Source: a virus
IMG/VR virus record: IMGVR_UViG_3300027965_000188
Span: 1 to 49,779 of that record
Strand: one strand, 5' to 3'
Length of the DNA stretch: 49,779 nucleotides
The notes under the pieces are model-generated. The model was not told the origin of the DNA and searched no databases. It worked only from the letters and a program-made list of their open reading frames with translations. This document shows positions 6,842 through 13,517 of this stretch, piece by piece (the first letter of the stretch is position 1; each line of letters begins with the position of its first letter). The position numbers and the translations under genes are program-made.

Positions 6842-7333
6842 GTGAGCGACGAGCAGTCCTCGAACTGGGTAGATCGCCGAGCCAGGCGGGAATACGTACT
6901 CAGGTCCCAAGCCGACAGCATTTGGCAAACCGTGAGGGCGTTGATTCAGGATTGCTGTGAAAGCTTCAACAGAAACTACTGCGACCCAGACGCGCCTCAG
7001 GTGGACTGCCGCCCTGAAAACGGCCACCGCTTTCTTGTGAAGCGCACCATTCCCCGCGATGGTCAGACCATCATCCGCGACATCAGCAAGAGCGTTCTCA
7101 TTGAATTCAATGAAGCGGAAGAGTCCATTCGCGTGACGCCTTCCGACAAAGCCCCTCTGGTTTTTTCGATCCAGTCGGACGAGACCAGAGCCTTCCTGGC
7201 GTACAACAAGCAAGAAATCACGGCTGACGAATTGTCGGAGAAGAGCCTGGAGGATCTGTTCTTCGGTAAAGCCTCCGGGGGCCGCCCCGCAACGCGCAAC
7301 ATCCGCTCGGGTCCTCGCGACTGGATGGGCTGA
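6842..7333 (+). CDS. Hypothetical cytoplasmic protein
   Basis: Predicted 163 residues from GTG at 6842 (AAGGT upstream), eight bases after the previous stop. Composition is mixed and soluble, with beta-strand character in TIPRDGQTIIRDISKSVLIE and a basic tail. I do not recognise a family. Likely co-transcribed with the gene before it. Confidence 0.6.
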   Translation: MSDEQSSNWVDRRARREYVLRSQADSIWQTVRALIQDCCESFNRNYCDPDAPQVDCRPENGHRFLVKRTIPRDGQTIIRDISKSVLIEFNEAEESIRVTPSDKAPLVFSIQSDETRAFLAYNKQEITADELSEKSLEDLFFGKASGGRPATRNIRSGPRDWMG

Positions 7334-7433
7334 ATCCCATCCGCAACACGCTCCAGCGTTGGCGGGGCTATTACCCTGCGATATTTACCGTTCTCTGTTT
7401 GTCTCTTAGACTTGAACCGGAGGGGAGAAACAG

Positions 7434-7631
7434 ATGTTCTTTACGTTAGGTTTGCCGGGCGGGGACACGCTGCTAGTGAATACTGATCGCGTGGCCTTCA
7501 TTCGTATTTTGAACGATGGTTCGTGCCGCATATGGTTTTCTGACCAGCAGAATATTCTGATCGCACGCGATCAAGCCGAGAAGTTTCTTTCGGAATTTAC
7601 TACGCGCACCCAATCGGTCGATGTGCGCTAA
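7434..7631 (+). CDS. Small hypothetical protein
   Basis: Predicted 65 residues, ATG preceded by GGAGGGGAG. Beta-rich (LPGGDTLLVNTDRVAFIRIL, then CRIWFSDQQNILIARD) ending in a helix. The shape resembles small single-domain phage proteins; no function assigned. It converges with the minus-strand gene at 7628. Confidence 0.55.
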   Translation: MFFTLGLPGGDTLLVNTDRVAFIRILNDGSCRIWFSDQQNILIARDQAEKFLSEFTTRTQSVDVR

Positions 7632-7816
7632 ATCCTAAGAGTGGGCTCTTGGTCTAATCGCAATGCGGGGAGCAGGTCCGCGGCGGCCTTCAAGGCGCAT
7701 AACGATTCCATGTGGTTGGCGCCGGAATCGCGCACGGTTGAAATCAGTTTCTCAACCAGCCTAAGGACCAAGTCGCTCGAGTCGTGCGGATTGGGAACTT
7801 CCACTGAGTTCAACAT
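7628..7816 (-). CDS. Small helical hypothetical protein
   Basis: Predicted 62 residues from ATG 7816, ending tail-to-tail with the plus-strand gene at 7631. Sequence DLVLRLVEKLISTVRDSG and LCALKAAADLLPALRL suggests two amphipathic helices. There is no strong ribosome site, so confidence is moderate. Confidence 0.45.
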   Translation of the reverse strand: MLNSVEVPNPHDSSDLVLRLVEKLISTVRDSGANHMESLCALKAAADLLPALRLDQEPTLRI

Positions 7817-7826
7817 AGCGCGTCCC

Positions 7827-7890
7827 GAGCGCGAACGAGCAACTGGCTCAACCAACGCGAGACCGTTGAGGAGAGCGTTACCAACAAAAA
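7827..7890 (+). repeat. ~60-nt interspersed element, copy R4 (plus orientation)
   Basis: GAGCGCGAACGAGCAACTGG ... GACCGTTGAGGAGAGCGTTA then CCAACAAAAA. This is the only copy on the plus strand and it again precedes a same-strand gene, rtcB at 7929, supporting a role in the leader of the following gene. Confidence 0.65.
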
Positions 7891-7928
7891 CCCTTCACTC
7901 AGATCCAGAAACTCCTCATACTGAAACT

Positions 7929-9104
7929 ATGCAAGTAATCGAAGGCATTCCAGTATGGGGTGATCCAGTAGACCAGGGAGCGTTAGAGCAGATCAAGAAC
8001 TGCATGAAGACCGCAGACCACGCGGCTTTAATGGCCGACCATCATCTCGGCTACGCAGTTCCCATCGGCGGAGTCGTGGCGTACCACGACAAAATATCCC
8101 CTTCGGGCGTAGGTTTTGACATTGCCTGCGGAAATAAAGCGGTCCTGACAGACGCCGATGCGTCGGACGTCAAGCGCAACATTGCCCGGATCATGGATGA
8201 CGTTTGGAACACGATCAGTTTCGGAATTGGCCGGCGCAACAACGAACGGGTAGACCACGAACTGTTTGACGATGAGGCCTGGAAACTTAGCGCCGTGGCG
8301 CCGCTCAAGGAAATGGCGCGCGGCCAGCTGGGGACCGTGGGATCAGGAAACCACTACGTGGACATCTTCTCGGACGAACTCGATCGCATCTGGATCGGAG
8401 TCCACTTTGGATCGCGCGGCCTCGGGCACAAGACCGCAACACACTTCCTGAATGAGGCGGGGGCAAAAGACGGAATGATGGTAGATCCCTGCGTCATTCC
8501 GGTTTCATCGGATCTGGGCGCCGATTACTTAGCGTGTATGGCGCTGGCCGGCCGGTACGCGTATGCGGGCAGGGATTGGGTGTGCGATCGCGTGGCGCGC
8601 ATCTTGGGCGCGGCGGTACTCAAGGAAGTACACAATCATCACAATTTCGCGTGGTGCGAGAAACATCGTGACGGCGAAATGTGGGTGGTGAGGAAGGGCG
8701 CTACGCCGGCGTTCCCCGGGCAGAAGGGCTTCGTGGGCGGCTCGATGGGCGATATCTCGGTGATTATCGAAGGCGTCGAGCACTCAGACGGAGAGCATTC
8801 GCTCTATTCGACAATTCACGGAGCGGGCCGCGTCATGGGCCGGATGGAAGCCAAAGGGAAGGTCGACAGGAAGACGGGCGAGGTAAAGCGGGCGGGGAAG
8901 GTCACCAGGGAGATGATGACGGAGTGGATTCAGCCGTTAGGCGTGGAACTGCGCGGGGCAGGAGTGGACGAATCGCCGCATTGCTATAAGCGGCTGCCCG
9001 AGGTTTTAGAACAGCACAACGGCTCTATTCGAATTCTGCATGTCTTAACACCACTGGGTGTTGCTATGGCAGGCGAGGGCGAATTTGATCCGTACAAAGA
9101 CTAG
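7929..9104 (+). CDS. rtcB: RtcB-family RNA ligase
   Basis: Predicted 391 residues. RtcB joins RNA 2',3'-cyclic phosphate (or 3'-phosphate) ends to 5'-OH ends using GTP and manganese. Family signatures are in order: PSGVGFDIACGN (~57-69, metal ligands), GTVGSGNHYVD (~134-144), HFGSRGLG (~159-166), HHNFAWCE (~237-244), GSMGD, and HGAGR (~297-301), the segment that carries the guanylylated histidine in this family. The C-terminal DESPHCYKRLPEV is also typical. In a phage it would most plausibly repair tRNAs cut by host anticodon nucleases. A possible promoter (TTCACT-17-CATACT, six bases before the ATG) lies after repeat R4. Confidence 0.93.
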   Translation: MQVIEGIPVWGDPVDQGALEQIKNCMKTADHAALMADHHLGYAVPIGGVVAYHDKISPSGVGFDIACGNKAVLTDADASDVKRNIARIMDDVWNTISFGIGRRNNERVDHELFDDEAWKLSAVAPLKEMARGQLGTVGSGNHYVDIFSDELDRIWIGVHFGSRGLGHKTATHFLNEAGAKDGMMVDPCVIPVSSDLGADYLACMALAGRYAYAGRDWVCDRVARILGAAVLKEVHNHHNFAWCEKHRDGEMWVVRKGATPAFPGQKGFVGGSMGDISVIIEGVEHSDGEHSLYSTIHGAGRVMGRMEAKGKVDRKTGEVKRAGKVTREMMTEWIQPLGVELRGAGVDESPHCYKRLPEVLEQHNGSIRILHVLTPLGVAMAGEGEFDPYKD

Positions 9105-9120
9105 TTGCGTGTTCCCTAGT

Positions 9121-9149
9121 AGGCGTGGAATCTGACGCCTCGTCATTTT
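9121..9149 (+). terminator. Weak terminator-like hairpin after rtcB
   Basis: AGGCGT/ACGCCT six-base stem with an eight-base loop followed by CGTCATTTTG. The T-run is short, so this is a modest candidate. The rest of the 9105-9317 gap shows no gene. Confidence 0.35.
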
Positions 9150-9317
9150 GCTGGAGCACCCCGCGCCGGGCTTTAGACCCCAGACTTGGCTATCCCCCTT
9201 TTAACAGGGAGACGGGGGCAGTTATTGCTGCTCCCTCCAACACTCCGGGAACATTTCTAGAATATCGGAAAAATATCGCAGCGGAACTAAGGCAGAATTA
9301 AAAAGGCGGGGGTGAGC

Positions 9318-9647
9318 ATGAAGCTGGTTGTGACCATATTGCTGGCGGGTGTATTACTCTCGAGCTGCTCAACGCGAGTTGGCTCAGACAGCCTTGAAAC
9401 GCGCCTAGGTTTCGACAGCCTCGATCCCAACTGCTACCGGGTCACGCACGCCAAGGCCGGTAAGTGCCCGGACGGCTCGAAACTGGAGAAGGATTTCTTC
9501 AGCGAAAAAGACGGCTCGCGCCAGGACGCCTGCGTAAAGGGCGATCTGAACACCGGCTGCGGAGAGACCGACTATCTGATGCCGGGCGAGGGCCAGCAGT
9601 TCCACATCCAGATCAAAATACTGGACGAAGCGAAGCCGCACGCATGA
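9318..9647 (+). CDS. Small lipoprotein
   Basis: Predicted 109 residues from ATG 9318 (GGCGGGGG upstream; GTG at 9312 is an alternative). The N terminus MKLVVTILLAGVLLSSC is a signal peptide with lipobox LLSSC (Cys17), so the mature protein should be lipid-anchored. The mature part has five further cysteines, probably disulfide-bonded in the periplasm. Phage lipoproteins often act in superinfection exclusion or lysis; which applies here cannot be told. Confidence 0.7.
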   Translation: MKLVVTILLAGVLLSSCSTRVGSDSLETRLGFDSLDPNCYRVTHAKAGKCPDGSKLEKDFFSEKDGSRQDACVKGDLNTGCGETDYLMPGEGQQFHIQIKILDEAKPHA

Positions 9648-10027
9648 GCTGCACCAACACGCAGTTGTTCGAAGCCTTGTTGCAGGGCATTATTCGCGAA
9701 ATGAAGCGTGTTTACTGGAACACGCAACAGGCGGGTTGGGGATCGGTGGACTGTTCTATAGATTGTTCGGAGTGGTGGCCGGACAATATGAGCCCTGTGG
9801 TACTGGGCGATGCCTTTACTCTTCGGATAGCGGGCGACGACGAGCGTTGGGCCGTCATCAATTGCGGAGGCCGGGAACTCACCGTGGAGATTTCAAGTAA
9901 ACGCATCGGCATGTACGGCCCTCACGATTATATGACCGACACGGAATTGGTCCTGTGGTTCAATCGCGCGATGGCCGACTTATCGGAATTCGACCGCACC
10001 ACACGGAAGAAGCTCGGGTGTGCTTAA
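9644..10027 (+). CDS. Hypothetical protein coupled to the lipoprotein
   Basis: Predicted 127 residues; ATG overlaps the lipoprotein stop (ATGA). Soluble, mixed alpha/beta, with several cysteines and tryptophans (CSIDCSEWWPDN) and a helical C terminus (ELVLWFNRAMADLSEF). No family recognised. Confidence 0.6.
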   Translation: MSCTNTQLFEALLQGIIREMKRVYWNTQQAGWGSVDCSIDCSEWWPDNMSPVVLGDAFTLRIAGDDERWAVINCGGRELTVEISSKRIGMYGPHDYMTDTELVLWFNRAMADLSEFDRTTRKKLGCA

Positions 10028-10035
10028 AGGGAATA

Positions 10036-10067
10036 CTGCGAGAGAAAAACCGCAGGTTGTTTCTTTC
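10036..10067. terminator. Terminator-like hairpin between convergent genes
   Basis: CTGCG/CGCAG stem with ten-base loop followed by GTTGTTTCTTTC on the plus strand; it lies between convergent genes ending at 10027 and 10085. Confidence 0.4.
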
Positions 10068-10084
10068 GTCAGTTGCGGCCTGAT

Positions 10085-10492
10085 TCACTGTTGTGATTCA
10101 TCCGATTCATCGTAGGACTCAACGGTAAGTTCGCACACCGGTCCGTCATCGCAGCCGCATCCGCCCTTATGGCAGTACATCTGGCATTTCACTGACATCT
10201 GCTCATGGGTTTCCGGGTTCTCAACCTGGAAGTGGCCGTAAGCCGGCGAGTCGACTATGTCGCAGTGTCCCGGTATGTGGGCGAAGCAGTCCAGTCTTGC
10301 CTTGCGGTCGGTTGGGAATTTCTCGAAGCACTCTTGCGTCTTTTCGTCCTGTACCGTTTGAGTCCGTATCAAACAGCGGCAGGCGTGCTTCTTTAAGTGG
10401 CAGGTGTCTTCTACCTTCTTGTGTTGCTTCTTGGGCTTCTCTGCTAATAAGCAGAGGGATAGAAGGAGTGATAAGAGTAGGAGTTTTTTCAT
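10085..10492 (-). CDS. Exported cysteine-rich protein
   Basis: Predicted 135 residues. Signal peptide MKKLLLLSLLLSLCLLAEK, followed by a mature region with about twelve cysteines (CHLKKHACRC, CHKGGCGCDDGPVC), pointing to a disulfide-rich periplasmic or surface protein. It is downstream of repeat R5 and the structured spacer behind the endolysin. The Cys at position 14 is not in a good lipobox. Function unknown. Confidence 0.65.
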   Translation of the reverse strand: MKKLLLLSLLLSLCLLAEKPKKQHKKVEDTCHLKKHACRCLIRTQTVQDEKTQECFEKFPTDRKARLDCFAHIPGHCDIVDSPAYGHFQVENPETHEQMSVKCQMYCHKGGCGCDDGPVCELTVESYDESDESQQ

Positions 10493-10497
10493 TTTAT

Positions 10498-10559
10498 GTT
10501 GTTGACGCTTTTCTCAGCGGTCGGAAACGGTCAGAGACTTTCCCGCGTGCGCGGTCTGA
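10498..10559 (-). repeat. ~60-nt interspersed element, copy R5
   Basis: Minus reading GCGCACGCGGGAAAG ... GACCGCTGAGAAAAGCGTC then AACAAC, ending six bases before the ATG at 10492. Relative to the coding copies it has an extra base in the middle and is not open in the tail frame. Confidence 0.75.
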
Positions 10560-10566
10560 AGCGAGT

Positions 10567-10584
10567 TGTCAATGTTCATTGACA
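10567..10584. promoter_or_regulatory. 18-bp perfect dyad, copy 1
   Basis: TGTCAATGTTCATTGACA, a perfect inverted repeat with a two-base centre, the shape of a dimeric repressor operator. An identical copy is at 13370-13387 in the equivalent position beside repeat R7. Confidence 0.6.
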
Positions 10585-10626
10585 CCCGAAAACCTGAATG
10601 CAATCACGGAGTGGTCCACTCAGGCC

Positions 10627-10697
10627 TTCGCGTGAGGCCTTGGCGATACGCCCCATCAGCACCGCGCTGCAAACTATGGGTATCCCCATCACGCGAA
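10627..10697. repeat. Stem family H2 with inserted 46-nt element
   Basis: Outer arms TTCGCGTGA and TCACGCGAA are the same as in the simple hairpins at 12306 and 13431, but here the loop contains the 46-nt element (10642-10687). The whole 10493-10746 spacer (254 bases) is made of such elements and no gene is seen in it. Confidence 0.65.
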
Positions 10698-10728
10698 TCA
10701 GGGATTCCCCCGGGCTTTTGGGGTTAGG

Positions 10729-10747
10729 GCTGGCACTCCAGGCCAGC
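10729..10747 (-). repeat. Heptaloop hairpin, copy 2
   Basis: GCTGGC-ACTCCAG-GCCAGC, directly at the stop codon of the endolysin gene on the minus strand. Confidence 0.65.
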
Positions 10748-11109
10748 TATGCCACCCCCTGATCGAACAAGCTGAAATGGTTTCCATCAGGATTACTTTG
10801 GAAATCTCCGCCCCACCTGCACAGCGGATGTTGCTGCTTCCACCATTCGCCTAAAGGTTTGTAGTCGTTCGAATTGGTCAGCCATACGCCGTCTTTGTCG
10901 AGAATAAGATCTAAGGCCAGGCGTTTGCAATGCTCCGAGTTCTTGATGCCGGTTCCTTTTTGCGCATCCAGCTCGGCTTGTTCTGGAGTCCGGTAGGCTT
11001 CTCCGAACCGCGGCTGGTAGCCCAGTGCGATCGCTTCCAAGATCAGATTGGCCGCGAGCTGGCAGAACAGGTGCTGCTTTTCTATGAGGGTTAAATCTGG
11101 GGTGTCCAT
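10747..11109 (-). CDS. Endolysin, M15-family peptidase
   Basis: Predicted 120 residues. It matches the M15 (L-alanyl-D-glutamate / D-Ala carboxypeptidase type) zinc peptidases that phages use to cut peptidoglycan stem peptides. The motif order is GEAYRTPEQAE (~36-46), KNSEH60-CKRLALD67 (first two zinc ligands), LGEWWKQQ, and DGNH111F (third ligand). No signal peptide or transmembrane segment, so release would need a holin. It is flanked by structured repeat spacers on both sides. Confidence 0.88.
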   Translation of the reverse strand: MDTPDLTLIEKQHLFCQLAANLILEAIALGYQPRFGEAYRTPEQAELDAQKGTGIKNSEHCKRLALDLILDKDGVWLTNSNDYKPLGEWWKQQHPLCRWGGDFQSNPDGNHFSLFDQGVA

Positions 11110-11120
11110 GGGAAGTGTTT

Positions 11121-11186
11121 TTTGTTTTCGACGCTTTTCTCAGCGGTCGATAAAAGGCGCGGGGCTTGACGGCGTGCGCGCTCTGA
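11121..11186 (-). repeat. ~60-nt interspersed element, copy R6
   Basis: Minus reading GAGCGCGCACGCCGTCAAG ... GACCGCTGAGAAAAGCGTC then GAAAACAAA, ending about a dozen bases before the endolysin ATG at 11109. Confidence 0.75.
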
Positions 11187-11190
11187 CGCG

Positions 11191-11715
11191 ATGCTTAAGG
11201 TCATGAAGATCATTGAGGCGATGAAGACCTTGAAGCACCTCCAGGAGAAATGCGCCGATCTGAGGAAGAAAGTCGCCACTTATTGTGCGGACCTGGATTT
11301 TGAGACGCCTGTTTACCCCGACCAAAAGGACCAAGTCACTCAGTGGATTCAATCGCACCAGGACTCACTGCATGAGATCGCCCGTCTCCGCGTAGCTATT
11401 CAACGCACTAACCTTTCAACGCCGGTGACCATCGAAATTGACGGCAAGCAGGTCACAAAATCGATTGCGGAATGGATACATCGGCGGAAGGATCTTGCCA
11501 AAGCAGATCTGGAAATGTGGAGCGGACTCGGAGACCGCAGTCTTCGGGAGGGCCTTATGCAAAATACGACGGGCGGCAACATCACGGTTAAAATCAGGCG
11601 TTACTTCGACCCAAAGTTACGAGACGCCAAGGTTGACGTCTACCGCCGCGAACCGTCCTTGATCGACTCCACCCTCGAGACGGTCAATGCCGTGACCGAT
11701 GTCATCGAGCAATAA
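11191..11715 (+). CDS. Coiled-coil protein, DIP1984-like
   Basis: Predicted 174 residues (ATG 11191; ATG 11203 is an alternative). The first ~90 residues are a helical hairpin (MKTLKHLQEKCADLRKKV and LHEIARLRVAIQRTN), then TIEIDGKQVTKSIAEWIHRR and a C-terminal beta region. The order resembles DIP1984-type proteins of unknown function, but I am not certain. It starts on the plus strand from within repeat R6, which belongs to the opposite-strand endolysin gene. Confidence 0.6.
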   Translation: MLKVMKIIEAMKTLKHLQEKCADLRKKVATYCADLDFETPVYPDQKDQVTQWIQSHQDSLHEIARLRVAIQRTNLSTPVTIEIDGKQVTKSIAEWIHRRKDLAKADLEMWSGLGDRSLREGLMQNTTGGNITVKIRRYFDPKLRDAKVDVYRREPSLIDSTLETVNAVTDVIEQ

Positions 11716-11932
11716 GTCCACATCCCCAGGGGTGCTCGCCTTCCCCGTCATTACTGATGAGGAGCCGAGCCTGGTGTTCGCCGAAATAAGGCCTGAATCT
11801 GCACCGACGATTCTGTACCCGGCGGATGTCAATCAACAATGCTCTGTTGCAAGTTCGGTTGCAGATTGTCCGGCTGAGGAGTTACGTAAAATGTCTCCTG
11901 AAGAATACCGTCGGCGCCGGCGGCAGGAATAA
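11699..11932 (+). CDS. Small protein with SPEEYR C-terminal motif
   Basis: Predicted 77 residues, overlapping the previous gene by 17 bases. The end, LRKMSPEEYRRRRRQE, closely resembles the C termini of the scaffold-like protein (LDPDEYRRQVESARRRG) and of the gene at 42498 (MSPDEYRTMREAA). The N-terminal part is unstructured-looking. The shared tail suggests a common binding partner; this is inference. Confidence 0.55.
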   Translation: MSSSNKSTSPGVLAFPVITDEEPSLVFAEIRPESAPTILYPADVNQQCSVASSVADCPAEELRKMSPEEYRRRRRQE

Positions 11933-12017
11933 GCCTACAATGGAATCGTTCGACGTGCAGAGATAAAAACTGGCAAAAATGAAGCGTTCGTGTTCGCACG
12001 TTAGCGAATACTATACA

Positions 12018-12093
12018 GAGACCCTAGCTCAGTGGTTAGAGCGCCTGGCTATTAACCAGGAGGTCAGCGGTTCGAATCCGTTGGATCTCGCCA
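12018..12093 (+). tRNA. tRNA-Asn with anticodon ATT (A34)
   Basis: A full cloverleaf folds with standard spacing: acceptor GAGACCC/GGATCTC (one C.A mismatch at 5-68), D arm GCTC/GAGC, anticodon stem CCTGG/CCAGG with loop CTATTAA (anticodon ATT at 12051-12053), T arm AGCGG-TTCGAAT-CCGTT, discriminator G73 and encoded CCA (12091-12093). U35, U36 and G73 fit asparagine identity. A34 instead of the usual G34 is unusual in bacteria. The 12094-12305 stretch after it shows no gene. Confidence 0.88.
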
Positions 12094-12305
12094 AAAACAA
12101 CATGGCGTTAAGGCTCAAGGTCAAAGGCTGAAGGTTGCATAGGCTCAAAACAAGCAAGGGTGAACAGGTGAAAGCGCGCAAGGATGTAGTGCTCGGATCT
12201 AGAGCAGAATGTCCTCGGGCTAGTTACGTTTTCTTCGTTTTTTCTTCCAGAACTTCCGAGGCTTCCTGTACGGGTGAACTTAGACTACAACGGTCCACTC
12301 AGGCC

Positions 12306-12327
12306 TTCGCGTGAGGCCTCACGCGAA
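12306..12327. repeat. H2 hairpin without insertion
   Basis: Perfect palindrome TTCGCGTGA-GGCC-TCACGCGAA, followed by a CCGGGA/TCCCGG segment, in the 3' spacer of the minus gene at 12381. This is the 'empty' version of the structure at 10627. Confidence 0.65.
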
Positions 12328-12358
12328 TCCGGGACTCTCCCGGTCGTCCGGGTTTAGG

Positions 12359-12377
12359 GCTGGCACTCCAGGCCAGC
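12359..12377 (-). repeat. Heptaloop hairpin, copy 3
   Basis: GCTGGC-ACTCCAG-GCCAGC, four bases past the stop codon of the gene at 12381. Confidence 0.65.
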
Positions 12378-12380
12378 GTC

Positions 12381-12821
12381 TCACCATCCAAATCCAATGT
12401 TGTACGTTACTGTTGTTCCACCCACTCCGCTTCGTATAATGCGTGTTCCAAGAATTGTCTTTAAGCGAGAACTGTGAGGAAAAGGTCCGGTTAAAACACC
12501 GCCGCCCGCATAAGCTCCCGATGTTGCTCCCCCATTGGTAGCGACGCCGGCGTTTGCCAGCGCAAATAGTTTCCACGGTCCAAAGCTCCGCAGCCCGGTT
12601 GCAATGCCTGTCCGGGCGCTGGTCACGATCCGCTTATTGACCAGTACGGCGTCGGTCTCGCTGAAACTCCAGACATCCTGGGTCTTCGAAATGTTGGTCG
12701 CGGCCACAAACCATGCCGAGGGCTTGGGCGAAGACTGGGGCAGGAGCGTAATTCCGGCGCCGTAGAAGGTCTGGGCGGCCGCGGGGATTGAGAACAGGAG
12801 AAGCGCGAGGAGTCGTTTCAT
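12381..12821 (-). CDS. Small outer-membrane beta-barrel-like protein
   Basis: Predicted 146 residues from ATG 12821, overlapping the previous stop (ATGA). Signal peptide MKRLLALLLFSIPAAAQ with predicted cleavage after AAAQ. The mature part alternates hydrophobic and polar residues in short strands (FYGAGITLLP, SAWFVAATNI, KTILGTRIIRSG) and ends TYNIGFGW, a terminal aromatic residue as in outer-membrane barrels. The length suits an eight-strand barrel. Phage-encoded barrels can block superinfection or alter the host surface; that role is inferred. Confidence 0.6.
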   Translation of the reverse strand: MKRLLALLLFSIPAAAQTFYGAGITLLPQSSPKPSAWFVAATNISKTQDVWSFSETDAVLVNKRIVTSARTGIATGLRSFGPWKLFALANAGVATNGGATSGAYAGGGVLTGPFPHSSRLKTILGTRIIRSGVGGTTVTYNIGFGW

Positions 12822-13009
12822 GCGGTCGGCTTTGGGGTCCAGGGACGCAGGTGGACCGTAAACGTGCATTCCACCGTGGCCTTGCATTCGACCGTGGCGC
12901 CGTCCAGGCGGTCGAGCACTTGGTTTAGTCCGGCGAACAGTTCGGTGATGTTAAGCGCGATACCGGCGTTCAAGTCCTTCGCGGTCTGGTCGGCCACTTT
13001 ATCGAGCAT
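12818..13009 (-). CDS. Small helical protein in lysis region
   Basis: Predicted 63 residues. Helical first half (VADQTAKDLNAGIALNITEL, GLNQVLDRL), then a beta end (ECKATVECTFTVHLR). The start directly follows the TAA of the gene at 13010 and its stop overlaps the barrel gene, so three small genes form one unit. Confidence 0.55.
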   Translation of the reverse strand: MLDKVADQTAKDLNAGIALNITELFAGLNQVLDRLDGATVECKATVECTFTVHLRPWTPKPTA

Positions 13010-13282
13010 TTACGTTCCCCCTCCTGGGGTGTGTTTTCGGGTTTCGGTTAAGGCAGCATCCACGGCCGCGGCGTCCTCGACGTGGTTCTTCTGGATCTTG
13101 TCCAGCACGTCTCCGGCTTCTTCTGCGATGGGATTGGTTGCTTGATGCTTTCCTATTTCGCCCGAGATGGTGTAGTCCGGCGGTGCACCGAGAACCAAGG
13201 ATGCAAGGGATCTGTCGAAGGCATTGAGAGTGAAATTGTAGAGACGGGATCCTAGTCCATGAAGGAGTCGACTAATCCACAT
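13010..13282 (-). CDS. Lysis-neighbourhood small protein
   Basis: Predicted 90 residues. The N-terminal helix (MWISRLLHGLGSRLYNF) is amphipathic, followed by GAPPDYTISGEIGK, a pattern resembling small uncharacterised proteins encoded beside lysis genes in other phages ('PDETLSGR' type). The rest is helical and acidic. It is the first gene after repeat R7. Function is not established. Confidence 0.55.
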   Translation of the reverse strand: MWISRLLHGLGSRLYNFTLNAFDRSLASLVLGAPPDYTISGEIGKHQATNPIAEEAGDVLDKIQKNHVEDAAAVDAALTETRKHTPGGGT

Positions 13283-13296
13283 AGACTGTTATTGGT

Positions 13297-13362
13297 TTTT
13301 GTTTTCGACGCTTTTCTCAGCGGTCGATAACGGTCAGAAGCCTTCCCGCGTGCGCGCTCTGA
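13297..13362 (-). repeat. ~60-nt interspersed element, copy R7
   Basis: Minus reading GAGCGCGCACGCGGGAAGG ... GACCGCTGAGAAAAGCGTC then GAAAACAAA, ending ~15 bases before ATG 13282. It is nearly identical to R5 and R9 in the end blocks. Confidence 0.75.
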
Positions 13363-13369
13363 GGCGAGT

Positions 13370-13387
13370 TGTCAATGTTCATTGACA
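13370..13387. promoter_or_regulatory. 18-bp perfect dyad, copy 2
   Basis: TGTCAATGTTCATTGACA, identical to 10567-10584 and likewise placed just upstream (minus strand) of a ~60-nt element. Confidence 0.6.
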
Positions 13388-13430
13388 CCCAAAAACCTGA
13401 ACCCAATTACGGAGCGGTCCACTTGAGCCA

Positions 13431-13505
13431 TTCGCGTGAGGCCTCACGCGAATCCGGGATTCCTTCGGTCTTTTCGGGGGTTAGGGCTGGCAATCCAAGC
13501 CAGCC
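13431..13505. repeat. H2 hairpin plus heptaloop hairpin, copy 4
   Basis: H2 arms TTCGCGTGA/TCACGCGAA at 13431-13452, then GGCTGGC-AATCCAA-GCCAGCC at 13485-13505, in the 3' spacer of the minus gene at 13518. The loop differs from the other copies at two positions. The 13283-13517 spacer contains only repeats and no gene. Confidence 0.6.
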
Positions 13506-13517
13506 TGTACCCCAGCC

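Noticed and set aside
10493-13517. Spaced repeats could be a CRISPR array
   Set aside because: The repeats differ in type, are not regularly spaced, occur across the window with genes between, and have no cas genes.
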